A DNA stretch of 64,000 nt. Origin: Flammeovirga yaeyamensis. GTDB taxonomy: Bacteria; Bacteroidota; Bacteroidia; Cytophagales; Flammeovirgaceae. The DNA lies in contig NZ_CP076132.1 of the NCBI RefSeq assembly GCF_018736045.1, positions 4,742,501 through 4,806,500 of the forward strand, written 5' to 3'. The position numbers and the translations under genes are program-made. Below the pieces are notes generated by a model. The model saw only the letters and a list, made by a program, of their open reading frames with translations. It was not told where the DNA came from and ran no database searches. This document shows, piece after piece, positions 1-8,331 of this stretch (position 1 is the stretch's first letter; each line of letters opens with the position of its first letter).

Positions 1-137
1 GCGCAGTTTTTTAGAATGCAAGACTAATTGATCCTTATTAGGAATGGGTAATTTTACGCTTAAGTATAACTATATTATATTTAGTACGTTATAGTAATAA
101 AGGTATAAACACGTTTATCCTTTACTTAAAGCATCAA

Positions 138-167
138 TTGAATAAGTGCTGTTTTTTTGTATATTTG
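138..167 (+). promoter_or_regulatory. Bacteroidota-type promoter of the M23 peptidase gene
   Basis: TTG at 138-140 and TATATTTG at 160-167, separated by 19 bases, match the TTG-N17-23-TAnnTTTG promoter consensus of Bacteroidota. The start codon lies 43 bases downstream. The rest of positions 1-210 shows no gene. Confidence 0.65.
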
Positions 168-210
168 CTAGTTCAACTTTATAGAATCATAGAGATTCTG
201 ATTTTTATTT

Positions 211-1191
211 ATGGCAAAAATAAAATATTACTACGATACGGAGACCTGTCGTTACGAAAGAGTAAAGACCTCACCACTTGATATGTTTGTGAATATCACG
301 GGGTTACTATTTGCTTGTTCTCTGTTCGGATTTTTCTTTTCCGCAATTTATATCAAATATTTCCCATCTGCTGAAGAAGCACGATTAAGAAAGGAAAATG
401 CTGATTTATTATATGCTCATAAACTTCTTCAAAAAGAAGTAAAGGAGACAAAAGATGTATTATATGCTTTACAAGACCGCGATGATAAAATTTATCGTGT
501 GATTTTTGAAGCAGAACCTATTCCAAAAGAAATTAGACAAGCTGGTACTGGTGGATCTCAAAAGTATCAAGATCTATTGGATAAAAAGCTAGCTAGACAA
601 GATATGATCTTGGGAACGCTATCTCAAATCGACAATTTAAAACGTCAAATGTATGTACAAACCAAATCATACGACGAAATTGTTGACTTGGCTTTAAACA
701 AATCAAAAATGTTAGCGGCTATTCCTGCCATCCAGCCAGTCGATAACAAAGACTTGAAAAGATTGGCTTCTGGTTTTGGTATGCGTATTCACCCTATCCT
801 TAAAGTAAAGAAGATGCATGCTGGTATCGACTTCTCTGCTCCTAAAGGAACTGCAATTTATTCCACTGGTGATGGCAAAGTAATCAAAGCCAGAAAATCC
901 AATAGAGGATATGGTTGGGAAATTGAAGTGGATCACGGATTTGGTTATGTCACTAAATACGCTCATATGTCTAAGTTCTATGTGAAGCGAGGACAGAAAG
1001 TCTCTAGAGGTCAAAAAATTGGTGAAGTAGGTAGTACAGGTTCATCGACAGCACCTCACCTTCACTATGAAGTGATACATAAAGGAAGAAAAGTAAATCC
1101 TATTCGCTACTTCTCGAAAGACGTTACAGCAGATCAATATGCTACTCTATTAGAGAAAGCTTCGGTAGAAAACCAATCACTAGGTTACTAG
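211..1191 (+). CDS. M23 family metallopeptidase, membrane-anchored
   Basis: Predicted cell-wall peptidase that cleaves peptidoglycan cross-bridges outside the inner membrane. Residues about 26-48 form one hydrophobic segment, so the protein is N-terminally anchored with the rest in the periplasm. Residues 55-90 look like a coiled coil. The C-terminal M23 (LytM/SpoIIQ-type) domain covers about 185-300 with all expected residues: zinc ligands H203 and D207 in HAGID, catalytic H252 in YAHMS, and H283/H285 in HLH. The active site therefore looks intact. It is transcribed alone, between its own promoter and a strong terminator. The physiological partner cannot be read from the sequence. Confidence 0.9.
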   Translation: MAKIKYYYDTETCRYERVKTSPLDMFVNITGLLFACSLFGFFFSAIYIKYFPSAEEARLRKENADLLYAHKLLQKEVKETKDVLYALQDRDDKIYRVIFEAEPIPKEIRQAGTGGSQKYQDLLDKKLARQDMILGTLSQIDNLKRQMYVQTKSYDEIVDLALNKSKMLAAIPAIQPVDNKDLKRLASGFGMRIHPILKVKKMHAGIDFSAPKGTAIYSTGDGKVIKARKSNRGYGWEIEVDHGFGYVTKYAHMSKFYVKRGQKVSRGQKIGEVGSTGSSTAPHLHYEVIHKGRKVNPIRYFSKDVTADQYATLLEKASVENQSLGY

Positions 1192-1205
1192 TATTAAGAT
1201 ATTTA

Positions 1206-1249
1206 TAAAAAAGCCTCATATACTTTTTATTCTGTATATGAGGCTTTTT
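1206..1249 (+). terminator. Intrinsic terminator after the M23 peptidase gene
   Basis: Perfect 11-bp inverted repeat, GCCTCATATAC at 1213-1223 and its complement at 1234-1244, followed by a T run. An A run on the other side would let it work in both directions. Confidence 0.85.
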
Positions 1250-1336
1250 CATGCCCAATTCAAAATATATCATCAAAAATATTACATCTTGCCAAAAATT
1301 ATTTTAAAAATATTATCTAACTATTTGCTGAATTAT

Positions 1337-1344
1337 TACATTTG
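1337..1344 (+). promoter_or_regulatory. -7 element upstream of alanine dehydrogenase
   Basis: TACATTTG matches TAnnTTTG and lies 78 bases before the ald start codon. No convincing -33 TTG is found at the right distance, so this is tentative. Confidence 0.4.
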
Positions 1345-1422
1345 CTTTTAGATTACATACGACGTAATACCCAATTCATCGAATTTTTTTATTACACATA
1401 TACATATAAATAGCATATAACC

Positions 1423-2547
1423 ATGATTATTGGCGTTCCAAAGGAAATCAAAAACAACGAAAACCGCGTTGCTCTAACTCCAGGCGGTACAAAAGAATTA
1501 GTAAAAAGAGGACATGAAGTATATGTTCAAGCAACTGCCGGTATTGGTAGTGGTTTTGCTGATGAAGAATACATAGCAGCAGGTGCTAAGATCCTACCTA
1601 CAATTGAGGATACTTATGCAATCGCAGAAATGATTATGAAGGTAAAAGAGCCTATTGAAGCTGAATACCCTCTAATCAAAGAGAATCAATTATTATTTAC
1701 TTACTTCCACTTTGCTTCTTACGAGCCACTAACTAAGGCTATGATTGAGCAAAAACCTGTTTGTTTAGCATATGAAACAGTAGAAAGAGCAGATAGAAGT
1801 CTTCCTCTATTGATTCCTATGTCTGAAGTAGCTGGTAGAATGGCTACTCAAGAAGGTGCGAAGTATTTAGAAAAGCCAGTAGGTGGTCGTGGTATCCTTT
1901 TAGGAGGCGTACCAGGTGTGAAACCAGCAAAAGTAATCGTAATTGGTGGTGGTATCGTAGGTACTCAAGCCACTAAGATCGCTGCAGGTATGGGTGCTGA
2001 TGTTACTATTATGGACATCGACTTGTATCGTTTACGTCAGTTAGACGATATCATGCCAGCTAACGTAAAGACAATGGTTTCTTCAGAGCACAATATCAGA
2101 GAGGAAATCAAAGATGCTGACTTGGTGGTTGGTGCTGTACTTATTCCAGGTGCTAAGGCTCCTCACTTAATTACTAGAGATATGTTGAAAACTATGAAGC
2201 CAGGTGCTGTATTAGTTGACGTAGCTGTAGACCAAGGTGGATGTTTCGAAACAACTAAGCCAACAACTCACGCTGAGCCAGTATTTGATGTAGACGGTGT
2301 AATGCACTACTGTGTGGCTAACATGCCAGGTGCTGTACCTTACACATCTACTCTTGCACTTACAAACGCAACTCTTCCTTATGCTGTTCAATTGGCAGAC
2401 AAAGGATGGGAAAAGGCTTGTGCTGAAAATGTAGAATTGAAAAAAGGTCTAAACATCATTAACGGTACTGTAGTTTACAAAGCTGTTGCTGATGCTTTCG
2501 GTCTAGAATATAAAGATGTTGAAGAAATGTTGATGGCAAACGCTTAA
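1423..2547 (+). CDS. ald: Alanine dehydrogenase
   Basis: NAD-dependent L-alanine dehydrogenase (alanine + NAD + water to pyruvate + ammonia + NADH), cytoplasmic, usually hexameric. The 374-residue length is normal for the family (about 371). Residues equivalent to the Mycobacterium enzyme are all present: R15 in NRVALTP, K75 in KVKEP, H96 in FTYFHF, and D270 in VDQGGCFE. The Rossmann motif GGGIVG is at about 175-180. It is monocistronic, ending in a terminator shared with the convergent gene. A divergent paralogue with a changed active site lies at 54555-55787, which makes this the more likely functional enzyme. Confidence 0.95.
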   Translation: MIIGVPKEIKNNENRVALTPGGTKELVKRGHEVYVQATAGIGSGFADEEYIAAGAKILPTIEDTYAIAEMIMKVKEPIEAEYPLIKENQLLFTYFHFASYEPLTKAMIEQKPVCLAYETVERADRSLPLLIPMSEVAGRMATQEGAKYLEKPVGGRGILLGGVPGVKPAKVIVIGGGIVGTQATKIAAGMGADVTIMDIDLYRLRQLDDIMPANVKTMVSSEHNIREEIKDADLVVGAVLIPGAKAPHLITRDMLKTMKPGAVLVDVAVDQGGCFETTKPTTHAEPVFDVDGVMHYCVANMPGAVPYTSTLALTNATLPYAVQLADKGWEKACAENVELKKGLNIINGTVVYKAVADAFGLEYKDVEEMLMANA

Positions 2548-2565
2548 TCTGATTCAATATCAAAT

Positions 2566-2606
2566 AAAAAAGTCTGAGATGATCTATTCAACTCAGACTT
2601 TTTTTA
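2566..2606 (+). terminator. Bidirectional terminator between ald and the TPR-like gene
   Basis: AAGTCTGAG at 2570-2578 pairs with CTCAGACTT at 2592-2600, with an A run before and a T run after. The T run overlaps the stop codon of the convergent gene, so both genes probably share this hairpin. Confidence 0.8.
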
Positions 2607-3734
2607 TTGTTGTTTTTTTCTGTTCTGCCAACTACTTGATGCATAAAAGTTAGGGTAGTGTTCTTTTGGAAGTATCTCTTCCGGCGACACCCCAACCATA
2701 TCAGACACGGTCATCAACTCTGTGTATAAACCTTTATAGTTTTCCTCAACATAATAAACATCCATCAGTAATAGACGAGCATCTGTAGGAAAACTTTCTG
2801 CTTTTATCATCTTCTTCAAAAGCTTTTTGGCTTTGGAAGATTTATCCCATGAAAGATAGATTTCTGCAGTTCTTAGTTTTAGATAATCATCCCCTCCAAT
2901 CAACTCTGATAACTCATCATTCATCACTTTAGACTGTTCGTAATTATCTAAACTGCCGTAAACCTCCATCATCATCAGTCGAATACTCTTATCATATGGG
3001 AAATCGGATAGGTATTTCGCCTTCAAATTTTCTAACTGAGTCATATCACCTTGTCCAGCCAACGCCATCAATAAGGCTAACCTTGTATTTTTTTGCTTTT
3101 TGAAGTAATTGGATAGAGAATCGTATGCAGTAATTGTATTCCCATACATTCCTTCTTGATTGTACCCAAATAACTCCCTTGTAAGCAATAATGATTTCCT
3201 TAACGATTGATTCGCTACCAATTCCTGATCTTCTTGTGCTAATAAAGTAGCGATAATATCAGAGAAATAGGTACCACTAAAATAAAAATAAACATCTGCC
3301 ACATTCCATTCACCACTATGGTTCTTCACTAAAAGTACTTCATGATAATCCAACCAACCATCGCCTTTTAGCATACGGTACAATAAATTCGTTTGCCCAT
3401 CAGGATTTTCAATCACTTTTACAAAGCTATACTCCCCTTCGGAGCCAATTTGTTCGATCAACAAATCGCCTAAACGAATATTTTGCTTAAAGGCTGAAGC
3501 ATATTCCTTCCATTCTGAAGGTTGTTTATGAAGCTTCTGAAAAACACGTTGAGTGAAGGTATCGTAATCGATATATTTATCCACAATATCTCCATTGCCA
3601 TGATAAATAGCACTATCTATTGTAATGGCTAATTTGATATCGTCATCCTTTTCTGATGTGGCCATCACATTAACCGAAAAGAATAATAATAGAAGTATGG
3701 TCTCTAGCTTATATATATTATTTAAATATGTCAT
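2604..3734 (-). CDS. Exported TPR-like protein of unknown function
   Basis: The N-terminus (TILLLLFFSVNVMATSEKD) reads as a signal peptide cleaved after residue about 25, so the product is probably periplasmic. Residues about 30-170 form a mixed alpha/beta region I do not recognise. From about 175 to the end the pattern of paired helices (for example RLALLMALAGQGD, KLRTAEIYLSWDKSSKAKKLL) suggests degenerate tetratricopeptide repeats, which usually mediate protein contacts. It is alone on its strand between ald and dnaK and gives no contextual clue. A specific function cannot be assigned. Confidence 0.75.
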   Translation of the reverse strand: MTYLNNIYKLETILLLLFFSVNVMATSEKDDDIKLAITIDSAIYHGNGDIVDKYIDYDTFTQRVFQKLHKQPSEWKEYASAFKQNIRLGDLLIEQIGSEGEYSFVKVIENPDGQTNLLYRMLKGDGWLDYHEVLLVKNHSGEWNVADVYFYFSGTYFSDIIATLLAQEDQELVANQSLRKSLLLTRELFGYNQEGMYGNTITAYDSLSNYFKKQKNTRLALLMALAGQGDMTQLENLKAKYLSDFPYDKSIRLMMMEVYGSLDNYEQSKVMNDELSELIGGDDYLKLRTAEIYLSWDKSSKAKKLLKKMIKAESFPTDARLLLMDVYYVEENYKGLYTELMTVSDMVGVSPEEILPKEHYPNFYASSSWQNRKKQQ

Positions 3735-3861
3735 TTAAGTTGTTTAGCAGTAATCTCATATAAAAGTAATGACTTCTTCTTAATATAGAAATAATACCCC
3801 TAAATCTTTAAAAAATAGTATTATCGATCTGCTAATAAAGTATCTGTTGCTATTGATTTTA

Positions 3862-3903
3862 CAAAAAAAAGAGGTTTCACTTAAATGAATAAGCAAAACC
3901 TCT
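3862..3903 (-). terminator. Intrinsic terminator after dnaK
   Basis: On the minus strand GAGGTTT (3902-3896) pairs with AAACCTC (3877-3871), followed by a run of eight T (complement of 3870-3863). Confidence 0.75.
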
Positions 3904-3937
3904 TCCAACTCTTTTAATTTAAATATCTCTATCCAAA

Positions 3938-5863
3938 TTATTTTACTTCTTCGAAGTCAACATCAGTCACATCGTCATCTGCGTTGCCACCTTGTTGAGC
4001 TCCACCTTGAGCAGCACCTTCTGCACCTGCAGCTCCAGCAGCACCTGCTGCGTCACCACCTGTTGCTTGGTACATCTCTTGAGAAGCTGCCTGCCATGCT
4101 GCGTTCAACGCCTCTAAAGCAGGAGTGATTTTATCTAAATCTTGAGCAGCGTGTGCTTCTTTCAAGTCTTTCAATGCAGCTTCGATAGCTGTTTTGTTAC
4201 CTTCAGAAAGCTTGTCGCCAAACTCTTTCAATTGTTTCTCTGATTGGAATACCATTGAGTCAGCCTCGTTTAATTTCTCAGCACGCTCTTTAGTTTCCTT
4301 ATCAGCATCAGCGTTAGCTGCTGCTTCGTCTTTCATTCTTTGGATTTCCTCCTCAGTTAAACCAGAAGAAGCTTCGATTTTGATTGATTGCTCTTTACCA
4401 GTCGCTTTATCTTTAGCAGATACATTCACGATACCGTTGGCATCAATATCAAAAGTTACTTCGATTTGAGGTACACCTCTTGGTGCTGGAGGAATATCAG
4501 TTAAGCTGAAACGACCTAATGTTTTGTTACCTGAAGCAACTGGACGCTCACCTTGAAGTACGTGAATCTCTACAGCTGGCTGGTTATCAGCAGCAGTTGA
4601 GAATACTTGTGACTTCTTCGTAGGGATAGTTGTGTTAGACTCGATCAATTTAGTCATTACACCACCCATAGTTTCGATACCCAATGAAAGTGGAGTAACG
4701 TCTAATAGAAGAACGTCTTTCACTTCACCAGTTAATACACCACCTTGGATCGCTGCACCGATAGCAACAACTTCGTCAGGGTTAACACCTTTAGAAGGTT
4801 TCTTACCGAAGAACTTCTCAACTTCCTCTTGTACTTTAGGGATACGAGTAGAACCACCTACTAGAATTACTTCGTCGATATCAGAAGTAGACAAGTCAGC
4901 ATCTTGTAATGCTTTACGACATGGCTCTAATGATCTTTGAACTAAAGTATCTGCTAAACGTTCGAAGTCAGCTCTTGATAATTCTTTCATCAAGTGTTGA
5001 GGTACACCGTCTACTGGAGTGATGTATGGCAAGTTGATGTCTGTTTTAGCACCTGCAGAAAGCTCGATTTTTGCTTTTTCAGCTGCTTCTTTCAAACGTT
5101 GTAATGCCATTGGGTCTTTACGAAGATCGATTGTTGGGTGATCTTTCATAAATTCCTCAGCTAACCAGTCGATAATTACTTTATCGAAGTCATCACCACC
5201 TAAGTGAGTATCACCGTTAGTTGACAATACTTCGAATACGCCGTCACCTAATTCAAGGATTGAGATATCGAAAGTACCACCACCAAGGTCGAATACTGCG
5301 ATTTTCTTATCTGCGTTAGCTTTATCTAATCCGTAAGCTAGTGCTGCTGCTGTTGGCTCGTTCACGATACGTGAAACTTTCAAACCTGCAATCTCACCTG
5401 CTTCTTTTGTTGCTTGACGCTCTGCGTCGTTGAAGTATGCTGGTACAGTAATTACTGCTTCAGAAACTTCAGATCCTAAGTAATCCTCAGCAGTTTTCTT
5501 CATTTTTTGAAGAGTAATTGCTGAAATTTCTTGTGGAGTATATAATTTGTCACCAATCTTAACTCTTGGTGTATTGTTTGGTCCTTCTACAACTTCATAT
5601 GCCATTTGAGAGATCTCGTTACCAGCATCTGAATATTGTTTACCCATAAAACGCTTCACTGAAGCAACTGTATTTTGTGGGTTAGTAATCGCTTGACGTT
5701 TCGCAGGGTCACCTACTTTACGCTCTCCGTCTTGTAAAAATGCTACGATAGAAGGTGTTGTTCTTTTACCTTCTGCGTTTTCAATAACAACTGGCTCGTT
5801 ACCTTCCATTACAGATACACAAGAGTTCGTTGTTCCTAAATCAATACCAATGATTTTTCCCAT
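3938..5863 (-). CDS. dnaK: Molecular chaperone DnaK (Hsp70)
   Basis: ATP-dependent cytoplasmic chaperone working with DnaJ and GrpE. The first residues contain the Hsp70 phosphate-binding signature [11 protein letters not shown]. The second signature ([16 protein letters not shown], around 190-205) and third ([14 protein letters not shown], around 335-348) are present. The substrate-binding domain covers about 390-500, then a helical lid and a Gly/Ala/Gln-rich tail ending in EEVK. The 641-residue length is typical. No grpE or dnaJ is adjacent; it is monocistronic. Upstream there is no CIRCE element; instead a sigma-54-like site lies at the expected distance. Confidence 0.98.
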   Translation of the reverse strand: MGKIIGIDLGTTNSCVSVMEGNEPVVIENAEGKRTTPSIVAFLQDGERKVGDPAKRQAITNPQNTVASVKRFMGKQYSDAGNEISQMAYEVVEGPNNTPRVKIGDKLYTPQEISAITLQKMKKTAEDYLGSEVSEAVITVPAYFNDAERQATKEAGEIAGLKVSRIVNEPTAAALAYGLDKANADKKIAVFDLGGGTFDISILELGDGVFEVLSTNGDTHLGGDDFDKVIIDWLAEEFMKDHPTIDLRKDPMALQRLKEAAEKAKIELSAGAKTDINLPYITPVDGVPQHLMKELSRADFERLADTLVQRSLEPCRKALQDADLSTSDIDEVILVGGSTRIPKVQEEVEKFFGKKPSKGVNPDEVVAIGAAIQGGVLTGEVKDVLLLDVTPLSLGIETMGGVMTKLIESNTTIPTKKSQVFSTAADNQPAVEIHVLQGERPVASGNKTLGRFSLTDIPPAPRGVPQIEVTFDIDANGIVNVSAKDKATGKEQSIKIEASSGLTEEEIQRMKDEAAANADADKETKERAEKLNEADSMVFQSEKQLKEFGDKLSEGNKTAIEAALKDLKEAHAAQDLDKITPALEALNAAWQAASQEMYQATGGDAAGAAGAAGAEGAAQGGAQQGGNADDDVTDVDFEEVK

Positions 5864-5939
5864 AACTTGTTTTAATTTATTTCTTTAATTTTTTGAATCT
5901 TTTTTGGTTGCCCTTGTTGCCAAAGACATCATCTCTTAG

Positions 5940-5955
5940 ACAACAGATGTGCCAA
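5940..5955 (-). promoter_or_regulatory. Sigma-54-like (-24/-12) promoter candidate for dnaK
   Basis: On the minus strand the sequence reads TTGGCAC-N5-TTGT. The GG and the second G are 11 bases apart, exactly as in the -24/-13 positions of RpoN promoters (consensus TGGCAC-N5-TTGC). Only the final -12 base differs (T for C). The predicted transcript start, near 5928, gives a leader of about 65 bases. The region 5864-6138 holds no CIRCE inverted repeat. Based on one site only. Confidence 0.4.
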
Positions 5956-6049
5956 GTGGATTTTTATGACATTTTGACGGAAAAGCGATTTTTGATCTGT
6001 CATATTGTTTTTTGATGTGACAGAAATTTCCCAGAAGTCTGACAAAATG

Positions 6050-6084
6050 AGAAAGGGGAAACACTTTTTGATGCTTCCCCTTAC
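6050..6084 (-). terminator. Hairpin terminator candidate after the cytochrome lipoprotein gene
   Basis: AAGGGGAA (6053-6060) pairs with TTCCCCTT (6075-6082); on the minus strand the stem is followed by TCTCATTTTG, a moderate U-rich tail. Confidence 0.45.
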
Positions 6085-6138
6085 ATTAAGATTCAGAAAT
6101 AATTCTCCTCGTCTCTAATTATTTGATGTTTATATCAA

Positions 6139-6576
6139 TTACTCTGTGATATAAAGCTTCTTGATTCTCACATTCGGACCAGGACATTGTGTTTCATGAC
6201 AATTCACACACAAAGACACAGTTCCATTATAAAATTCAACCTGACCGTCTAATTGTATATCCTTCGACTGATTCACATGTTTCAGGAAATTATCAGCCAA
6301 TGTCTTATACTGTGGAGAAGAAGTTTTCCCTTCCTCCGTAGGTATTGCAGTTAATATATGTGCTACATCCAAAGGAAATTTCTGTAAAGAATCACCTTCA
6401 ATAATGGCTTTTCTTTGTGCTTCCATCTGATCGGTAACGTCTCTCATTAACCAAGCTAATTCAGATCCTCCATTAGGATAGTTGGTTGATGTTCTTTCTT
6501 TTGTGGAAGTTTGACAACTCAGCATCACTACCGACATAAAAAATATCGAAGTGATTAAAGTAAGTATTTTGTTCAT
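6139..6576 (-). CDS. Cytochrome c'-like lipoprotein with one haem site
   Basis: Short exported protein (145 residues). The N-terminus ends in a lipobox (VMLSC, Cys21), so it is a lipoprotein. Residues about 38-130 are largely helical. A single c-type haem motif CVNCH lies near the C-terminus (about 123-127), an arrangement like the four-helix cytochrome c'/c-556 fold. It would carry a covalent haem in the periplasm or on the membrane surface. It lies 52 bases after the DUF4920 lipoprotein gene on the same strand, so they are probably co-transcribed. The electron partner is unknown. Confidence 0.7.
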   Translation of the reverse strand: MNKILTLITSIFFMSVVMLSCQTSTKERTSTNYPNGGSELAWLMRDVTDQMEAQRKAIIEGDSLQKFPLDVAHILTAIPTEEGKTSSPQYKTLADNFLKHVNQSKDIQLDGQVEFYNGTVSLCVNCHETQCPGPNVRIKKLYITE

Positions 6577-6628
6577 GTTAGTTGTGGCTATTTGATGTTT
6601 AATCGATAGAAATGAGTTAAACTATAGT

Positions 6629-7099
6629 TTAGTCCTCAATGGCCACACCCGCTGCCATAAATGTATACTTTGTTTCTGGAGCCGTGATTGCCGCAATTTC
6701 TTCATCAGATTTACCCGCATCTTCTGCGTAATGTTTCAACGTGGCAACATCAATTACTTCTTTAGTGGCTACACCATTAATTACCGCCTTTTTACCAGAA
6801 GCATCCATAGGAACGAAGAACTTGTAATCTTTGAACTTCACAAAAACTTCATTTCCATTATCATCCAAAGGCATTTTTAACCAACATCCCTTCTTCTGAC
6901 AAACACCTGTAATCTCACCTTCTAATTTGATGTTTACAGTTTCCGATTGATCCAATTTGTCTTTTAATTCAGTAGAAGCCACTGCTTGATCAGTTTCGAA
7001 TGTCTCTCCATAGAAAGCAACGTCGTTTTTTTGTTCAGTAGAGCAGCTGATAAATAAAATGATTGAGAGGAAGAATAAATAGATAGATTTCATTTTCAT
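6629..7099 (-). CDS. DUF4920 domain lipoprotein
   Basis: 156-residue lipoprotein with lipobox LFISC (Cys19). The body matches what I know of DUF4920 proteins of Bacteroidota: a small beta-rich domain with the motif GVCQKKGCWLKM, where two cysteines five positions apart could bind metal or form a disulphide. A signal-free alternative start is unlikely because the hydrophobic N-terminus begins at this Met. It sits directly upstream of the cytochrome c'-like lipoprotein, suggesting a shared exported redox or metal-related role, but the family has no established function that I know of. Confidence 0.75.
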   Translation of the reverse strand: MKMKSIYLFFLSIILFISCSTEQKNDVAFYGETFETDQAVASTELKDKLDQSETVNIKLEGEITGVCQKKGCWLKMPLDDNGNEVFVKFKDYKFFVPMDASGKKAVINGVATKEVIDVATLKHYAEDAGKSDEEIAAITAPETKYTFMAAGVAIED

Positions 7100-7115
7100 A
7101 TGATTTAGTAATGGT

Positions 7116-7187
7116 TAGGAATTAGAAGTTAGGAGTTAGGAGTTTTTGATTTAGTATCAACTCCTATTTCCTCGCTTCTAATTCCTA
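7116..7187. repeat. Long inverted repeat between purE and the DUF4920 gene
   Basis: TAGGAATTAGAAG at 7116-7128 is perfectly complemented at 7175-7187, and inside it TAGGAGTT pairs with AACTCCTA (7159-7166). The transcript would form a large hairpin. A related string, TAGGAATTAGGAGTT, recurs near 7871-7885, so this looks like a dispersed intergenic repeat family that may act as a terminator here. Confidence 0.6.
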
Positions 7188-7194
7188 GATAAAA

Positions 7195-7698
7195 TTATAT
7201 TTTCGACTTCCAGCCTTCAGTTTCTACTGATTCTGCTGAAGTCAAGACCTTATCTTTCATTTCTTTCATAAAGTCTTCGATATTCTTTGATACTTTTTCG
7301 TCTGTAGCACCAACAATTTTTGCGGCTAAGATACCTGCGTTTTTCGCACCATCTAAAGCTACAGTTGCTACAGGAACACCTGCAGGCATTTGAAGGATCG
7401 ATAAAATTGAATCCCAACCGTCGATGGAATTTCTTGATTTTACTGGAACACCAATTACAGGAAGTGAAGTCATAGATGCCACCATACCCGGAAGGTGTGC
7501 TGCTCCGCCTGCTCCTGCAACGATAGCTGCTAAACCTCTTTCTTTAGCTGTTGTTGCATATTCGAACATACGCTCTGGCGTTCTATGTGCAGAAACAATT
7601 GTCAATTCGTAGTCAACACCTAAATCTTCTAATACTTGAGCCGCCTCTGACATTACTTTTAAGTCAGACTGACTTCCCATAATAATACCTACTTTCAT
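7195..7698 (-). CDS. purE: N5-carboxyaminoimidazole ribonucleotide mutase
   Basis: Class I PurE, converting N5-CAIR to CAIR in purine synthesis, cytoplasmic, normally an octamer. The 167-residue length is normal. The signature MGSQSD (residues 7-12), the catalytic SAHRTP with H38, and the substrate loop GAGGAAHLPGM (62-72) are all present. purK is not adjacent. A TATCTTTG promoter element lies 42 bases upstream of the start codon. Confidence 0.95.
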   Translation of the reverse strand: MKVGIIMGSQSDLKVMSEAAQVLEDLGVDYELTIVSAHRTPERMFEYATTAKERGLAAIVAGAGGAAHLPGMVASMTSLPVIGVPVKSRNSIDGWDSILSILQMPAGVPVATVALDGAKNAGILAAKIVGATDEKVSKNIEDFMKEMKDKVLTSAESVETEGWKSKI

Positions 7699-7739
7699 GG
7701 TAAAAAAAGGAAATTTGTTTTGTGGATTTAAACTTTTCT

Positions 7740-7747
7740 CAAAGATA
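7740..7747 (-). promoter_or_regulatory. -7 promoter element of purE
   Basis: The minus strand reads TATCTTTG, a perfect TAnnTTTG match, 42 bases before the purE start codon. A -33 element was not clear. Confidence 0.5.
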
Positions 7748-8285
7748 GAAACTATTGGGGGAAAATTTAATTGTTTGTTGGAGCTTTTAAATAAGAGAGG
7801 GAATTAAGGTCTGATTGGATTTTGAAGAGGTAGCAGGTAGCAAATTTAACGCTCGTTTTTAGTTAGGAGGTAGGAATTAGGAGTTGCTAAAACTGCCGCA
7901 AATGTTAAGCGATAGCGACATTTGTGCCTAAAAAACGTTAGAGGTCTCCCGACCTCGTTTTTAACTAAGGAACTAAGGAACTAAGGAACTAAGGAAAGTT
8001 AGTTGAGTTAGATATTTACATCAAAAGCCCAAGAATTTATTCTTTGGGATATTTTTTAGGTAAGAGGTAAAATTTCATTTTTTGATAGATCATCCAAAAG
8101 TTCGAGCTCTGAGTTTTAAGAATATTATTTATATCTCCGTCTTCACCGAGGTAGCCTTGGCCCTTCGGTACACAGACCATCGGATAGGGATAGATAGGAT
8201 GATGTTGGATAAGTGATATTAGATATTGAAAGAGATATATCCAACGCAGGACCGCTCTTCACTCTTCCCTATTCACTCTTCACTT
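7748..8285. other. Gene-free spacer rich in short repeats
   Basis: About 540 bases without a credible gene. It holds a TTAGGA-rich segment near 7861-7886 related to the inverted repeat at 7116-7187, a small hairpin (GAGGTC/GACCTC around 7941-7955 flanked by A and T runs), and the 8-bp tandem repeat at 7963-7994. The remainder (about 8040-8285) shows no structure I can name. Confidence 0.5.
7963..7994. repeat. Four tandem copies of an 8-bp unit
   Basis: AACTAAGG is repeated four times head to tail without variation. It lies between genes and could vary in copy number by slippage. Too short and unspaced to be CRISPR. Confidence 0.85.
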
Positions 8286-8331
8286 AACACCAAAAGGGCT
8301 TCTTTTAAAAAAAAGAAGCCCTTTTGGTGTT
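8286..8331 (-). terminator. Strong terminator of the multihaem cytochrome gene
   Basis: A perfect 21-bp inverted repeat (arms 8286-8306 and 8311-8331) with core GGGCTTC/GAAGCCC and A/T-rich ends. It overlaps the stop codon of the cytochrome gene and could stop transcription from both sides. Confidence 0.85.

Noticed and set aside
4194-4940. Plus-strand open frames opposite dnaK, with many similar ones opposite tkt, xylB, xylE, susC and rpoC
   Set aside because: They are antisense shadows of highly conserved genes with no family resemblance or leaders.
5864-6138. CIRCE (HrcA) operator upstream of dnaK
   Set aside because: No TTAGCACTC-N9-GAGTGCTAA-like repeat could be found on either strand.
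7963-7994. Tandem AACTAAGG array as a possible CRISPR
   Set aside because: The units are 8 bp, contiguous and without spacers; no cas genes are near.
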